From assembly GCF_003977605.1 (NCBI RefSeq), contig NZ_RYYU01000001.1:2144539-2208538 (forward strand): a stretch of 64,000 nt of DNA. Reading direction: 5' to 3'. Of the stretch, positions 26,706 through 34,943 are shown one piece after another (within the stretch, counting starts at the first letter, position 1; each line of letters starts with the position of its first letter). The position numbers and the translations under genes are program-made. The stretch is from Prevotella koreensis (GTDB lineage Bacteria > Bacteroidota > Bacteroidia > Bacteroidales > Bacteroidaceae). Below the pieces are notes generated by a model, which ran no database searches, was not told where the DNA came from, and worked only from the letters and a program-made list of their open reading frames with translations.

Positions 26706-27890
26706 ATGAAGGGAGCAACGGCGGATTCCAATAATATGGGGCGTGGGTATAAGAGCATTATTCAGGACTTGGGCTTACATTCTGTGCCTGAAGGTTGGGT
26801 GCAGCGACCGAAGTTCAACGACAAAGGTGATGTTCCCGGCCCGCCTATCCAATGGCAGAAGCCCGAAGATCCTGACAATGCTCAACCGGGTTATGGTTAT
26901 ATCCCCACAGATACCACCAACGTTGAGGATATCTTCTTCTACCACAGTGACCATCTCGGCAGCACCTCTTATATCACCGACGCCAAGGCAAACATTACCC
27001 AGTTCGATGCTTACCTGCATTATGGCGAACTGCTCGTGGACGAGCACAGCAGCAGCGAGGAGATGCCATACAAGTTTAATGGCAAGGAACTTGACTAGGA
27101 AACGGGGTTGTATTATTATGGGGCGAGATATATGAATCCAGTGACGAGTATTTGGTATGGGGTGGATCCGTTGACAGAGAAGTTTCCGAATATAGGGACG
27201 TATGTTTATTGTCATGGTAATCCTGTAAAATTGGTTGATCTCGATGGAATGGATGATCTCTTTGATGAAGAAGGGATTTTTATAAAGAGGACGGACACAG
27301 GAACCTCGGTGAAGATAAAGTGTGGTAATCAGTATAAGAGTATCACAGATGTTGATTTTACAAATAATAAGAGTGCTATTCAAAATGTTGGCATTCATTA
27401 TCTTGCTAAATCAGATAAGTCTCAATTTAATTTAACCGTATCCAATACTGGGGGTAATATTCTACAAGATGCCGTTTTTTCAAATGATGCTGGCACCTCG
27501 AATTATGATATATATCTTACCAATGGTTATGTAAATCATTCGTTAGGAAATTGTTATGACTTCGAGTGTGTTACTTTTCATGAGTCAACTCATAGATATG
27601 ATAAATCCACCCATGGAGGCACTATAGGTGAAGTTAATGCGATAATACGTACAGCAATAGAATGTCCTGCATGGAACTATGCTAGTGATAACTATATACA
27701 AAGCCAAGCGTCTTATGCGGCAAAATCTTTAAATCAATATAGCTACAATAATATTATCCCTCAAGATATATTTCAAAAATTAAATACTGCATTTACTGGA
27801 TATGCAACATTTGAAATAGTTAATAATCAGGTTACTGTAAATAATAATTTGAAAGAATGTATTGTAATTGGACGAAAATCAAACAAGTAA
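26706..27890 (+). pseudogene. Orphan Rhs core with HESTH metallopeptidase-like tail, amber stop in core
   Basis: From the ATG at 26706 (MKGATADSNN) the frame follows the Rhs core to GKELD, where TAG (27096-27098) replaces the CAA/CAG Gln codon present in every other copy. The same frame resumes as ETGLYYYGARYMNP and continues to 27890, total 394 codons. The tail begins after KLVDLDG and carries VTFHESTHRYD (His292, Glu293, His296, counted from 26706) and IGEVNAII (Glu309). This is a zincin-type signature; the family is unnamed. The GARY-to-tail part could still be translated from a TTG at 27108. The immunity gene starts inside the 3' end. A fragment of this 3' end also lies at about 3447-3487. 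Confidence 0.65.
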
Positions 27891-28348
27891 TATCGTTGGT
27901 GGTTTTAGGGATATCATTTGTGTCCTGCAGGCAGTCATGCTTCGATGTAATAACACATAATAATGTTGCATATTGGTCACGTTATTGGACACCAAGCAAT
28001 CCTCATGGGGTAATTGCAGTGTACTCAAAAAAAGACTCTATACGACAGTTTCTTGATGAAGATTTAAATTATAGTTTTACAGGATCTTTGGGTGACATTT
28101 ATGGTGTTAGATTTAAATTCTCTAATGATACGATATTTCATTATGTAAGAACTAAAAGAGGATTTATAACAATGTATGATACCTTACATATTATATCATA
28201 TGCTAGAGATACTATAGTTGTAAAAAATAATAATTCAGAAGAGGTAGTTTGGCATAGAATTCCCAATAGAATAATAAGAAAGAAGAAAAAATCAAAAAAC
28301 ATAGGAACGGGCTTGATACCTTGTCACAGGACGGGTGAGGAACCTTAA
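27857..28348 (+). CDS. Lipoprotein immunity candidate of the HESTH toxin
   Basis: This 163-residue product starts within the last 34 bp of the toxin gene. The start MYCNWTKIKQVISLVVLGIS leads to FVSC, a lipoprotein signal with Cys24. The mature part has WSRYWTPSNPHGVIAVYSKK, resembling the NPxGxI segment of the immunity protein at 18025. The C-terminus is very basic (IIRKKKKSKN). By overlap it is the partner of the HESTH domain. Confidence 0.65.
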   Translation: MYCNWTKIKQVISLVVLGISFVSCRQSCFDVITHNNVAYWSRYWTPSNPHGVIAVYSKKDSIRQFLDEDLNYSFTGSLGDIYGVRFKFSNDTIFHYVRTKRGFITMYDTLHIISYARDTIVVKNNNSEEVVWHRIPNRIIRKKKKSKNIGTGLIPCHRTGEEP

Positions 28349-28416
28349 GAGTAATAAATTGGTAAGGAATATGTTATACAGATCATAATTATATCTCAAA
28401 GAAGATAACAATAAAC

Positions 28417-28854
28417 ATGAATAAACTGCCATTCAACTTCACTTCTGTCCCATCAACATGGGAACTCTGTTTCAACAAAGATTGCACGCACAAGGACACT
28501 TGCATGCACTATTTTGCCGGTCAGCATCTGCCTGCCGACAAGATGATGGGCTTAGCCATCTACCCCAATGCCCTGCAGAACGGCAAGTGCCGGTTCTACA
28601 TAGAAAAGCGAGTGATACGCGCTGCCTGGGGATTTCGCAAACTGTTTCTCAACGTAAAGCACGTGGACGACACGCCGATACGCAGAAAAAACCAGCAATA
28701 CCTCGGTAGTCGCCCCACCTACTACCGTTACATGAACGGACAGCTCACCCTAACACCCGAGCAGCAAAAGGGTATTATAAAGATCTTCCGCTCATATGGC
28801 TATACCGAAGAATTGGACTTCGATAACTACATCGACCGTTACTCATATGAATAA
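28417..28854 (+). CDS. DUF6078-like protein
   Basis: This 145-residue cytoplasmic protein has CFNKDCTHKDTCMHYFAG, a cluster of Cys that could bind metal, then YIEKRVIRAAWGFRK and an end GSRPTYYRYMNGQLTL with PEQQKGI. These match what I remember of DUF6078, a Bacteroidetes-specific family of unknown function. Its last codons overlap the start of the orphan Rhs gene at 28847 by eight bases, so the two are coupled. A broken copy of the same gene sits at 35540. Its repeated linkage to Rhs fragments suggests that it belongs to the exchanged unit. Confidence 0.6.
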   Translation: MNKLPFNFTSVPSTWELCFNKDCTHKDTCMHYFAGQHLPADKMMGLAIYPNALQNGKCRFYIEKRVIRAAWGFRKLFLNVKHVDDTPIRRKNQQYLGSRPTYYRYMNGQLTLTPEQQKGIIKIFRSYGYTEELDFDNYIDRYSYE

Positions 28855-30352
28855 AATAGAGTCTCAGAAAAATTCCAAGCATTGGAACGCACAGTTTCAA
28901 TGTTTGAAACTTTATGGGCAACCGTATTTAATGAATCACGCACTTATCAGTGATAAACGCATAGCAAGTAAGTTCGGTGTGGGTAAGTTCAACAATGTCT
29001 ATGGCATCAGTGGCAATAATGTCACGGCCGGTCAGAAAGACTATGCCGCCCGTATGATGCAGATAGAGAAACAGCGCGAGGAATATTATAAATCGCTCGG
29101 TACACCTCCGGGTGTTCCCACGATGAAAGGCGCAACAGCAGACCCCGATAACACCGGTCGTGGTTATAACACCATTATTCTCGACCTGGGTGACCACTCT
29201 GTGCCTGAGGGTTGGGGGCAATGTCCGAAGTTCAACGACAAAGGCGATGTCCCCGGTCCTCCCATCCAATGGCAGAAGCCCGAAGATCCTGACAATGCTC
29301 AACCCGGTTATGGTTATATCCCTGCCGATACGACTAATATCGAGGACATCTTTTTCTATCACTCCGATCACCTCGGCAGCACCTCTTATATTACTGATGC
29401 CAAGGCAAACATCACCCAGTTCGATGCTTACCTGCCTTATGGTGAACTGCTCGTGGATGAGCATACATCTTCAGAGGATATGCCTTATAAATTCAATGGT
29501 AAGGAACTTGACCAAGAGACAGGGTTGTATTATTATGGGGCGAGGTATATAACCCCCGTAACGAGTCTATGGTATGGGGTGGATCCGATGACAGAGAAGT
29601 ATCCGAATATATATGCATACTTATATTGCCACATGAATCCTATAAAATTGATAGACCCAAATGGCGAATATGACTTTGAGGGAACAATTGAGGCGAATAA
29701 ATATTATCCTGTTATAGCGGTTTTCTCAAGTAATTTATCGGATGGAACAGGAGCTTTAGAATATGATCATGCTAAAGCTATAGAGGCAGGGATGCCTGTG
29801 ATGAGGGTTGACAATATGAAGAATTTTGCGAATGCAATGACGGAGTTAAAAAAGATTAATTCTGCTTCTGGGGCATATGCTTTAAATAGTCATGGTACTG
29901 GTGGCACAGCAGATACAGAAAAGAACCCTGCCCATTTTTATATTGGAAATGACATGGTAACATCTAATACTGATTTCTCTATCCTTAAGTCTGGATTAGA
30001 AGGGAGACAAGTGTTTATTGGCGCATGTAATGTAGGTACTCTTTATGGAAATAGTTATGAATTAGTTGAAAATATGTCGAAGCAAACTTTATCAACTGTA
30101 ATTGCCCCTGATCATCCTTTACTATCTGGATACATTTATGATGGTCGCAATTATTTAAATCAACGTAAGGTTGTATTTCCTTTTCCTGCGATAGAGCAAA
30201 ATGGGTATATCATTTCGTCACGTGGTAGTATGTTTGATCAAATACGCAATGTCACGATTGATAAGACTAAAGGACTATCTTGGGATGTAGAACCACAAAT
30301 GCCATTTTATCTAAACCCTGTAGTATCAAATATTTATTCACCATGGTACTAA
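28847..30352 (+). CDS. Orphan Rhs core with caspase/CHAT-like (clan CD) peptidase tail
   Basis: The product is 501 residues from the ATG at 28847. The leader MNKIESQKNSKHWNAQFQ is like that at 18527. It joins the Rhs sequence at SDKRIASKFGVGKFNNVYG, follows it through HSDHLGS and GARYITPVTSLW, and ends at KLIDPNG. The ~230-residue tail has ALNSHGTGG with His349 and QVFIGACNVG with Cys394. A His-Gly motif followed about 45 residues later by a hydrophobic strand and Ala-Cys is the catalytic dyad pattern of clan CD peptidases (caspases, CHAT, gingipains). The following LYGNSYELVENM and STVIAPDHPL fit the fold. So the tail is probably a cysteine peptidase toxin. The core appears intact, so this may be a functional cassette if it can reach the surface. 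The next gene is a lipoprotein. Confidence 0.7.
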   Translation: MNKIESQKNSKHWNAQFQCLKLYGQPYLMNHALISDKRIASKFGVGKFNNVYGISGNNVTAGQKDYAARMMQIEKQREEYYKSLGTPPGVPTMKGATADPDNTGRGYNTIILDLGDHSVPEGWGQCPKFNDKGDVPGPPIQWQKPEDPDNAQPGYGYIPADTTNIEDIFFYHSDHLGSTSYITDAKANITQFDAYLPYGELLVDEHTSSEDMPYKFNGKELDQETGLYYYGARYITPVTSLWYGVDPMTEKYPNIYAYLYCHMNPIKLIDPNGEYDFEGTIEANKYYPVIAVFSSNLSDGTGALEYDHAKAIEAGMPVMRVDNMKNFANAMTELKKINSASGAYALNSHGTGGTADTEKNPAHFYIGNDMVTSNTDFSILKSGLEGRQVFIGACNVGTLYGNSYELVENMSKQTLSTVIAPDHPLLSGYIYDGRNYLNQRKVVFPFPAIEQNGYIISSRGSMFDQIRNVTIDKTKGLSWDVEPQMPFYLNPVVSNIYSPWY

Positions 30353-30403
30353 TCTATTACTGCGAGGTGTATGCGATCATATCATTATTTTAGAATTACT
30401 TGT

Positions 30404-31219
30404 ATGAAAATTATATTCCTTCTGTGTTTTTCACTCCTTTCCACTTGCGATAGAATGGTAATCCATCAAAAAACGAATAAAGAGCAAATGGTGGTGCAGA
30501 GAGAGCAACCCACCACAAGTAACTATAGTAATTTGCAATATTCGCAAACTAAATATAACCTAACCACGTTTATGCGTTATCAAACATTCGATGAATTTAA
30601 GATGAAGGGGGTGGGTAAACCAATATATTCGCCTTTCGTTTACGTAAAGACAACGAAAGATACGATGATTGTAATCCCATCAAATGATACGACTAATGTG
30701 AAAGTATATCATAGACAGGGCAATAGGTGGCGTAATTATATAGAATTGGAACTTTGGAAAAAGAGACAGCCCTTTACTAAGAGCAGTCTCGAAGAACCGG
30801 CTCGCATTTATGATAGAATATGTGGCAACGACACGATACTTGAATATCAGTGCTACTATCTCGGCGATACCAAGTATAAGCAATTTTATATAAAGACGCA
30901 TAAACGGTGCGTGAATATAAAACTGATTGGGGAGCTTGATTTTGTAAGTGGCACCCATACCGTCTATAACGAAATGTTGATGTTTGCCCACATGTTCAAT
31001 CATGAAAGAAAGAAACTGTTGGCAAAACACGGCCGGTCGAAATACGACAAGAGAGAGGTTTACAGCTATTCTTTGCAGGAGAAAGATCATGCCTTTGTGT
31101 ATCAATGTCGGGAAAGAAATGAAATGCTATACTTCTCAAAGACAAGCTTGGGAATATTCGGTATTCAGCCAGGTATGGAAAAATATGACAGAGAACGCTC
31201 CCAAGTGGCCGGATATTAG
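30404..31219 (+). CDS. Lipoprotein immunity candidate of the caspase-like toxin
   Basis: The start is at the ATG 30404, giving MKIIFLLCFSLLSTC, a lipoprotein signal; the ATG 30371 adds 11 residues and weakens it. The product is 271 residues. The mature part contains PIYSPFVYVKTTKDTMIV, RWRNYIELELWKKRQPF and a helical HERKKLLAKHGRSKYDKRE. No family is recognised. It lies 51 bp after the clan CD-like toxin with no overlap, so pairing is by order only. It is larger than the other immunity candidates. Confidence 0.55.
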   Translation: MKIIFLLCFSLLSTCDRMVIHQKTNKEQMVVQREQPTTSNYSNLQYSQTKYNLTTFMRYQTFDEFKMKGVGKPIYSPFVYVKTTKDTMIVIPSNDTTNVKVYHRQGNRWRNYIELELWKKRQPFTKSSLEEPARIYDRICGNDTILEYQCYYLGDTKYKQFYIKTHKRCVNIKLIGELDFVSGTHTVYNEMLMFAHMFNHERKKLLAKHGRSKYDKREVYSYSLQEKDHAFVYQCRERNEMLYFSKTSLGIFGIQPGMEKYDRERSQVAGY

Positions 31220-31285
31220 TCATTAATTGAATTTTGTATAATTTTTTATTTCTCTATTAGTGATAAACCCCAAATTAAAGACACA

Positions 31286-32101
31286 ATGAAGGGCATAACA
31301 GCGGATTCCAATAATATGGGGCGTGGGTATAAGAGCATTATTCAGGACTTGGGTGACCATAGTGTGCCTGAAGGTTGGGTGCAGCGACCGAAGTTCAACG
31401 ACAAAGGTGATGTCCCCGGCCCACCCATTCAATGGCAGAAGCCTGAAGACCCTGACAATCCGATTAAGTTGGTTGATTCAGATGGAAGAAAAATAAAAGA
31501 TCCTGATGGTATTGTTAAGAAATATAATAATCAACTATCCGACAATATAAATAATTTACAAGAAATGATAAAAACTAGTGCTGTAGAATCGAGTATAGGC
31601 AGAGAACTTATGCCTCTCTATAAAACTGCTTTAGAAGAAATATCTAAATTGGAAGAATCAGATCAGGTATACACTATTTTTTCAGACAAGTCGAGTAAAG
31701 AAGGGGGAATGAGTTATAATATGGTTTCGGGTGAGGTTAAAATAGGTCTTGGAGACAATAACATTGGAATAGTAGGTCACGAATTGATACACGCTTATCA
31801 ATATGAAGAGGGAAAAGTCTCATTAGTTGTTGACAAATCAGGGTATGGACAGTTATATGATATTACAGATGAAACTAAGGCATATAACAGAGAACGTGCA
31901 TTTGGTATGGGTATACAGTTTTTCCAAACTCCGAAAATTGTTGTAAATGGTAATCCTTTACAAATGAGTGATAGAGATGTTAAAACTTTTGGTAATTCAA
32001 TGAGTTCGCCGGCATACCAAACTTTACCAAGTCGGTCAATAGATATTAAATCAAAAGCAGGAAAAATGCTAAGACAGCAAACTAAGCAAGCTGGCAGTTA
32101 G
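31286..32101 (+). CDS. Orphan HExxH (M91-like) toxin fused to a core-deleted Rhs fragment
   Basis: This 271-residue frame starts at MKGITADSNNMGRGYKSI and follows the Rhs core only to PEDPDN, then jumps to PIKLVDSDG, the normal end of a core. The whole HSDHLGS-to-GARY segment has been deleted, apparently at an AAT microhomology. The tail has IGIVGHELIHAYQYEEGK (His165, Glu166, His169) and DETKAYNRE (Glu196), which together form a zincin motif with a plausible third ligand and resemble M91-type effector metallopeptidases. The frame ends at TAG (32099-32101). Reading through it gives 21 sensible codons (GIPIKEVYKGWQKDYQ) to TAG at 32166, so the true C-terminus may have been lost to a nonsense change. 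Confidence 0.65.
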   Translation: MKGITADSNNMGRGYKSIIQDLGDHSVPEGWVQRPKFNDKGDVPGPPIQWQKPEDPDNPIKLVDSDGRKIKDPDGIVKKYNNQLSDNINNLQEMIKTSAVESSIGRELMPLYKTALEEISKLEESDQVYTIFSDKSSKEGGMSYNMVSGEVKIGLGDNNIGIVGHELIHAYQYEEGKVSLVVDKSGYGQLYDITDETKAYNRERAFGMGIQFFQTPKIVVNGNPLQMSDRDVKTFGNSMSSPAYQTLPSRSIDIKSKAGKMLRQQTKQAGS

Positions 32102-32172
32102 GGTATTCCTATAAAAGAAGTTTATAAAGGTTGGCAAAAAGATTATCAAAAAGGTCAAAAAAAATAGCGTCT

Positions 32173-32799
32173 ATGAGAAATGTAAAAATTATATTAGGAT
32201 TGTTTGTATTGCATTTGTTTGCATATTCACAGAATACATTTAATAAAAAAGATGTGTTTACTTATAAAACACCACATTATTATGAAAGTATAGAATTACT
32301 GGAAAATGGAAGCTTTGTTTATTATAGTAGGTCGGAATTTATAAAGACCGAAATAAAAGGAAATTGGCAACTACGGGATGATAGTATTCTTGTACTAGAT
32401 AGCAGACCCCAAAGAAGCAGAATTACTGTTCTTGAATCTCGAAAAAGAAGTAAAAAAAGCACTTTTCAAATACGGAATACGGATAATCATCATATTCATT
32501 ATAATCTATATTTAATTACAATGGATAATGATACCTTAGAATTTAAAAACCAGTTTGATCAAACCGCTGTATTAGGAAATTTTTCTTCATTTTATGTCGT
32601 GGACACCCAAGGGCAATATTCCCCAACTTATAAAATACTTGGTTCAAGGTCTAACATTTTTTATATAATGATAGAAGAGAAAAGAGTTTTTGAGAATGAG
32701 TATTGGAAATATTATGGGGAATATTTAGTTCCATTAGGAATAGATGGGAAATACTCAAACTATAAATTAGTTAAAAATCAAAGACTGTCTGCTGAATGA
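32173..32799 (+). CDS. Exported immunity candidate of the HELIH toxin
   Basis: From the ATG at 32173 the product is 208 residues with an ordinary signal peptide (MRNVKIILGLFVLHLFAYSQ). The earlier start at 32131 would add basic residues in front and overlaps the read-through toxin end. The mature part has GNWQLRDDSILVLDSRPQ, a motif typical of small beta-barrel lipocalin-like modules, and a C-terminal half with SSFYVVDTQGQYSPTYK. The family is unknown. It follows the HELIH toxin closely and is the probable partner. Confidence 0.6.
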   Translation: MRNVKIILGLFVLHLFAYSQNTFNKKDVFTYKTPHYYESIELLENGSFVYYSRSEFIKTEIKGNWQLRDDSILVLDSRPQRSRITVLESRKRSKKSTFQIRNTDNHHIHYNLYLITMDNDTLEFKNQFDQTAVLGNFSSFYVVDTQGQYSPTYKILGSRSNIFYIMIEEKRVFENEYWKYYGEYLVPLGIDGKYSNYKLVKNQRLSAE

Positions 32800-32896
32800 T
32801 ATATGAACTTCTGATTATCAAGAAAATAAAATGTTTTCTGTTTGTTTGATACAAAAAAATAGTACTTTCGGATTTCTGTAAAAAACGAGAAATAAT

Positions 32897-33172
32897 ATGA
32901 TGAGTGATAATGAAATATTAGTATTTTTAGGAACATGTTGCATTATATTAATGCTCATACTTGGAAAAGTGAATGGAATAAAAAAAATCTTTTCACATTT
33001 AATCCTATTCATGAGTTATACGCTATTTTTTGTTTATAATCTTGTTTATAAAGGCCAGTATGGAACAAGTCTTGTTTGGTTTACAGCTTTAGCTTTAGCC
33101 TATCTCATTCATATTTTCTTACTAATAGTTTATTTATTAATACAATTATTCAAAAAAATAATTAATAAGTGA
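32897..33172 (+). CDS. Small membrane protein, three helices
   Basis: This 91-residue product (or 90 from the ATG at 32900) has three hydrophobic segments: ILVFLGTCCIILMLIL, HLILFMSYTLFFVYNLV and WFTALALAYLIHIFLLIVY, ending in a basic tail. It has no recognised family. It lies between an immunity candidate and the next Rhs fragment. It may be a membrane immunity protein for a pore-forming or periplasmic toxin; that is only a guess from position. Confidence 0.5.
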   Translation: MMSDNEILVFLGTCCIILMLILGKVNGIKKIFSHLILFMSYTLFFVYNLVYKGQYGTSLVWFTALALAYLIHIFLLIVYLLIQLFKKIINK

Positions 33173-33180
33173 AGACTATG

Positions 33181-33212
33181 AGATATAAAGATATAAAGAT
33201 ATAAAGATATAA
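33181..33212 (+). repeat. Four tandem copies of an 8 bp unit
   Basis: GATATAAA is repeated four times (last copy GATATAAC) between the small membrane protein and an Rhs fragment. It is a possible slippage site. Confidence 0.7.
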
Positions 33213-33247
33213 CAAACGACTCCACGAACACCGCGAGGGAATTATAT

Positions 33248-33742
33248 TCGGACGAGGAAAACCGACGGATGGTATTGTCGGATAACGGTAAGACCGGCCG
33301 ATACACCTATAACGCTGCCGGCGAGCGTATCATCAAGAGTCATGGCGATCTCGAAGGTGTGTATGTCAACGGAGCACCGCAAGGGATTACCCATTGGCTT
33401 TCTCCGACTTCAGGCTGCACCTCAGCAAAACAAAATCGCTTGTTCTGCATTCGGTTTGCACTGAAGTTCTACGAAACGGAAGATAACACCATCTATCCTG
33501 CTCCTATTATAACTGTGACGAAGAACCGCTTCACCAAGCATTACTTTATCGGCGATAAACGAATTGCCTCCAAATTAGGAACAGGCAAGTTCAACAATGT
33601 CTATGGCATCAGTGGCAACAATGTCGCGGCAGGTCAGAAAGACTACGCTGCCCGTATGCTGGAAATAGAGAAACAGCGCGAGGAATATTATAAGTCGCTC
33701 GGTACACCTCCGGTGGTGCCCATTATGAAAGGGTTGGCTTGA
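33248..33742 (+). pseudogene. Rhs internal fragment with an in-frame insertion
   Basis: The frame follows the main Rhs protein from SDEENRRMVLSDNGK through AAGERIIKSHGDLEG and DKRIASKLGTGKFNNV to KSLGTPPVVPIMKG, then stops. Both ends are abrupt and neither a delivery domain nor the HSDHLGS core remains. Within it, ITFHETED is replaced by a longer segment owing to a 75 bp insertion (33392-33472). It is a recombination leftover. Confidence 0.7.
33392..33472 (+). repeat. 75 bp in-frame insertion with inverted ends
   Basis: Where other copies have six bases between ATTACC and GAAACG, this copy has 81. The extra sequence includes ACTTCA (33407-33412) and TGAAGT (33462-33467) as an imperfect inverted pair (CTTCAGGCTGCAC against TTTGCACTGAAG). 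It adds 25 codons without a stop. It could be a small repetitive element. Confidence 0.5.
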
Positions 33743-34062
33743 TAATTAAAATAGCATCCTTCCGAAAAGTTATAAAAGCAGTAAATAGCCATATAAATTC
33801 TGTTCCTTCGAGTTACAGAAATAACATTGATAAGATGGGAGAAATTTTGAATTATGTTTTTCAAGGAGAGATTATAACAAAAGGTAGGAATATCACAATA
33901 ATAGAGCAACTAATTTTATTAAAATCCGAAAGATATGACAAAGAAATTAAAAGATATAAGCCGTTTATTGAACAATACGAAAATAATCGTATCATTAGTT
34001 GTTGTCGCAATAATAATTGTTGGCATTATTTTCAATCGAACGACGCATACTCCATTGTATGA
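33739..34062 (+). pseudogene. Possible toxin-tail remnant
   Basis: This 107-codon frame (TTG start) follows the Rhs fragment and overlaps a membrane protein gene by 128 bp in another frame, which is long for a real pair. The first ~65 residues (FRKVIKAVNSHINSVPSSYR, MGEILNYVFQGEII) look coding; the rest is probably the shadow of the next gene. No motif is recognised. Confidence 0.35.
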
Positions 34063-34452
34063 AAATTTACAAGGCGTATGTAATATCGACTTCGATAAAT
34101 CGCATTTCTATAGACAAATAGATTTTCGACCATTAGACAATAATATTTTCATAACTAAGGGAAATATCAGCCTTCCTGTTATGCTCACAACTAATGATAA
34201 TATAAAAGGAACATATAAAGAATTAGATGAGTTGGAAAAAACTCTCAAGGAACATGGAAGATTATTAGTACTAATCCTGATTCTATTTTGATAGAAACTC
34301 CTAAAAGTATTTTAAATGGAAGATATTCTGTTATTTTCGAGAAAATAAACACTCCTCGTGAAAGAATTAACTATAATGTGATTTTTAAGAATGATTCTAC
34401 CTATATGGTTTGTACTAAAGAGATTTATAAGTTATCCATAACGAGTCAATGA
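33935..34452 (+). pseudogene. Single-helix membrane immunity candidate, frameshifted
   Basis: It starts MTKKLKDISRLLNNTKIIVS followed by a helix (LVVVAIIIVGIIF), so it is an inner-membrane anchored protein with the bulk outside. The frame closes at 34291, but adding one A to the run of six at 34236-34241 gives ELEKNSQGTWKIISTNPDS and continues coherently to TGA at 34450-34452. GTWKI then PDSILIE is like other small immunity modules here. So it is either a real frameshift or a one-base sequence error. The joined protein is about 172 residues. Confidence 0.55.
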
Positions 34453-34495
34453 GTTCTTGAAAAGAGGATTACACATACAAGGGTATCAAAGCTAT

Positions 34496-34790
34496 GCGAG
34501 TTCTGGATAAGATTTATCAAAAATGAGTTCTAACTACCTCGTCTTTTCCCCATGTACCGGCAATGCCCTGCGGTTTGTTCTCAAAGAAACAATATGTAGA
34601 AAGTGTCAAAATGACGGTATGTCATAATAGTCACGATTTCACTTAATAATATCAGACTTTATCGGAAATGACAATGTCTCTGTCAATAACGTAAACCAGA
34701 CTTTTGCCAAGTTCGGAATTAAAATTCTTATAAAATTCATTGATTACACAGAAACTTTTTATAACTTTGTCCTCGGTAATCATCGCGTAT
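34496..34790 (+). repeat. Divergent boundary repeat, copy C
   Basis: Starts GCGAGTTCTGGATAAG and shares with copies A and B the stretch around CAAAGAAACAATATG. It ends on the minus strand with MITEDKVIKSFCVINEFYKN, again IS982-like. It lacks the middle of copies A and B. From 34791 to 34943 I see nothing coding. Confidence 0.55.
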
Positions 34791-34943
34791 TTTGTTCGTT
34801 TTAATTGAATTTAAAGAATATATCAAATGAAAAATATTTTTATATTTCAATACACCCTTAAAAGATGGAATATGACACATGGTTACAAAGGCTTCTCTTT
34901 TCAATCCCAAGTTATAATACCTCATATTACGGTTGAATGACAA

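Noticed and set aside
27096..27098. TAG in the Rhs core as pyrrolysine or programmed read-through
   Set aside because: All sister copies have Gln here, and nothing else in the window suggests amber recoding; a nonsense change is simpler.
33181..33212. Tandem repeats as a CRISPR array
   Set aside because: Units are 8 bp with no spacers, and no cas genes are present.
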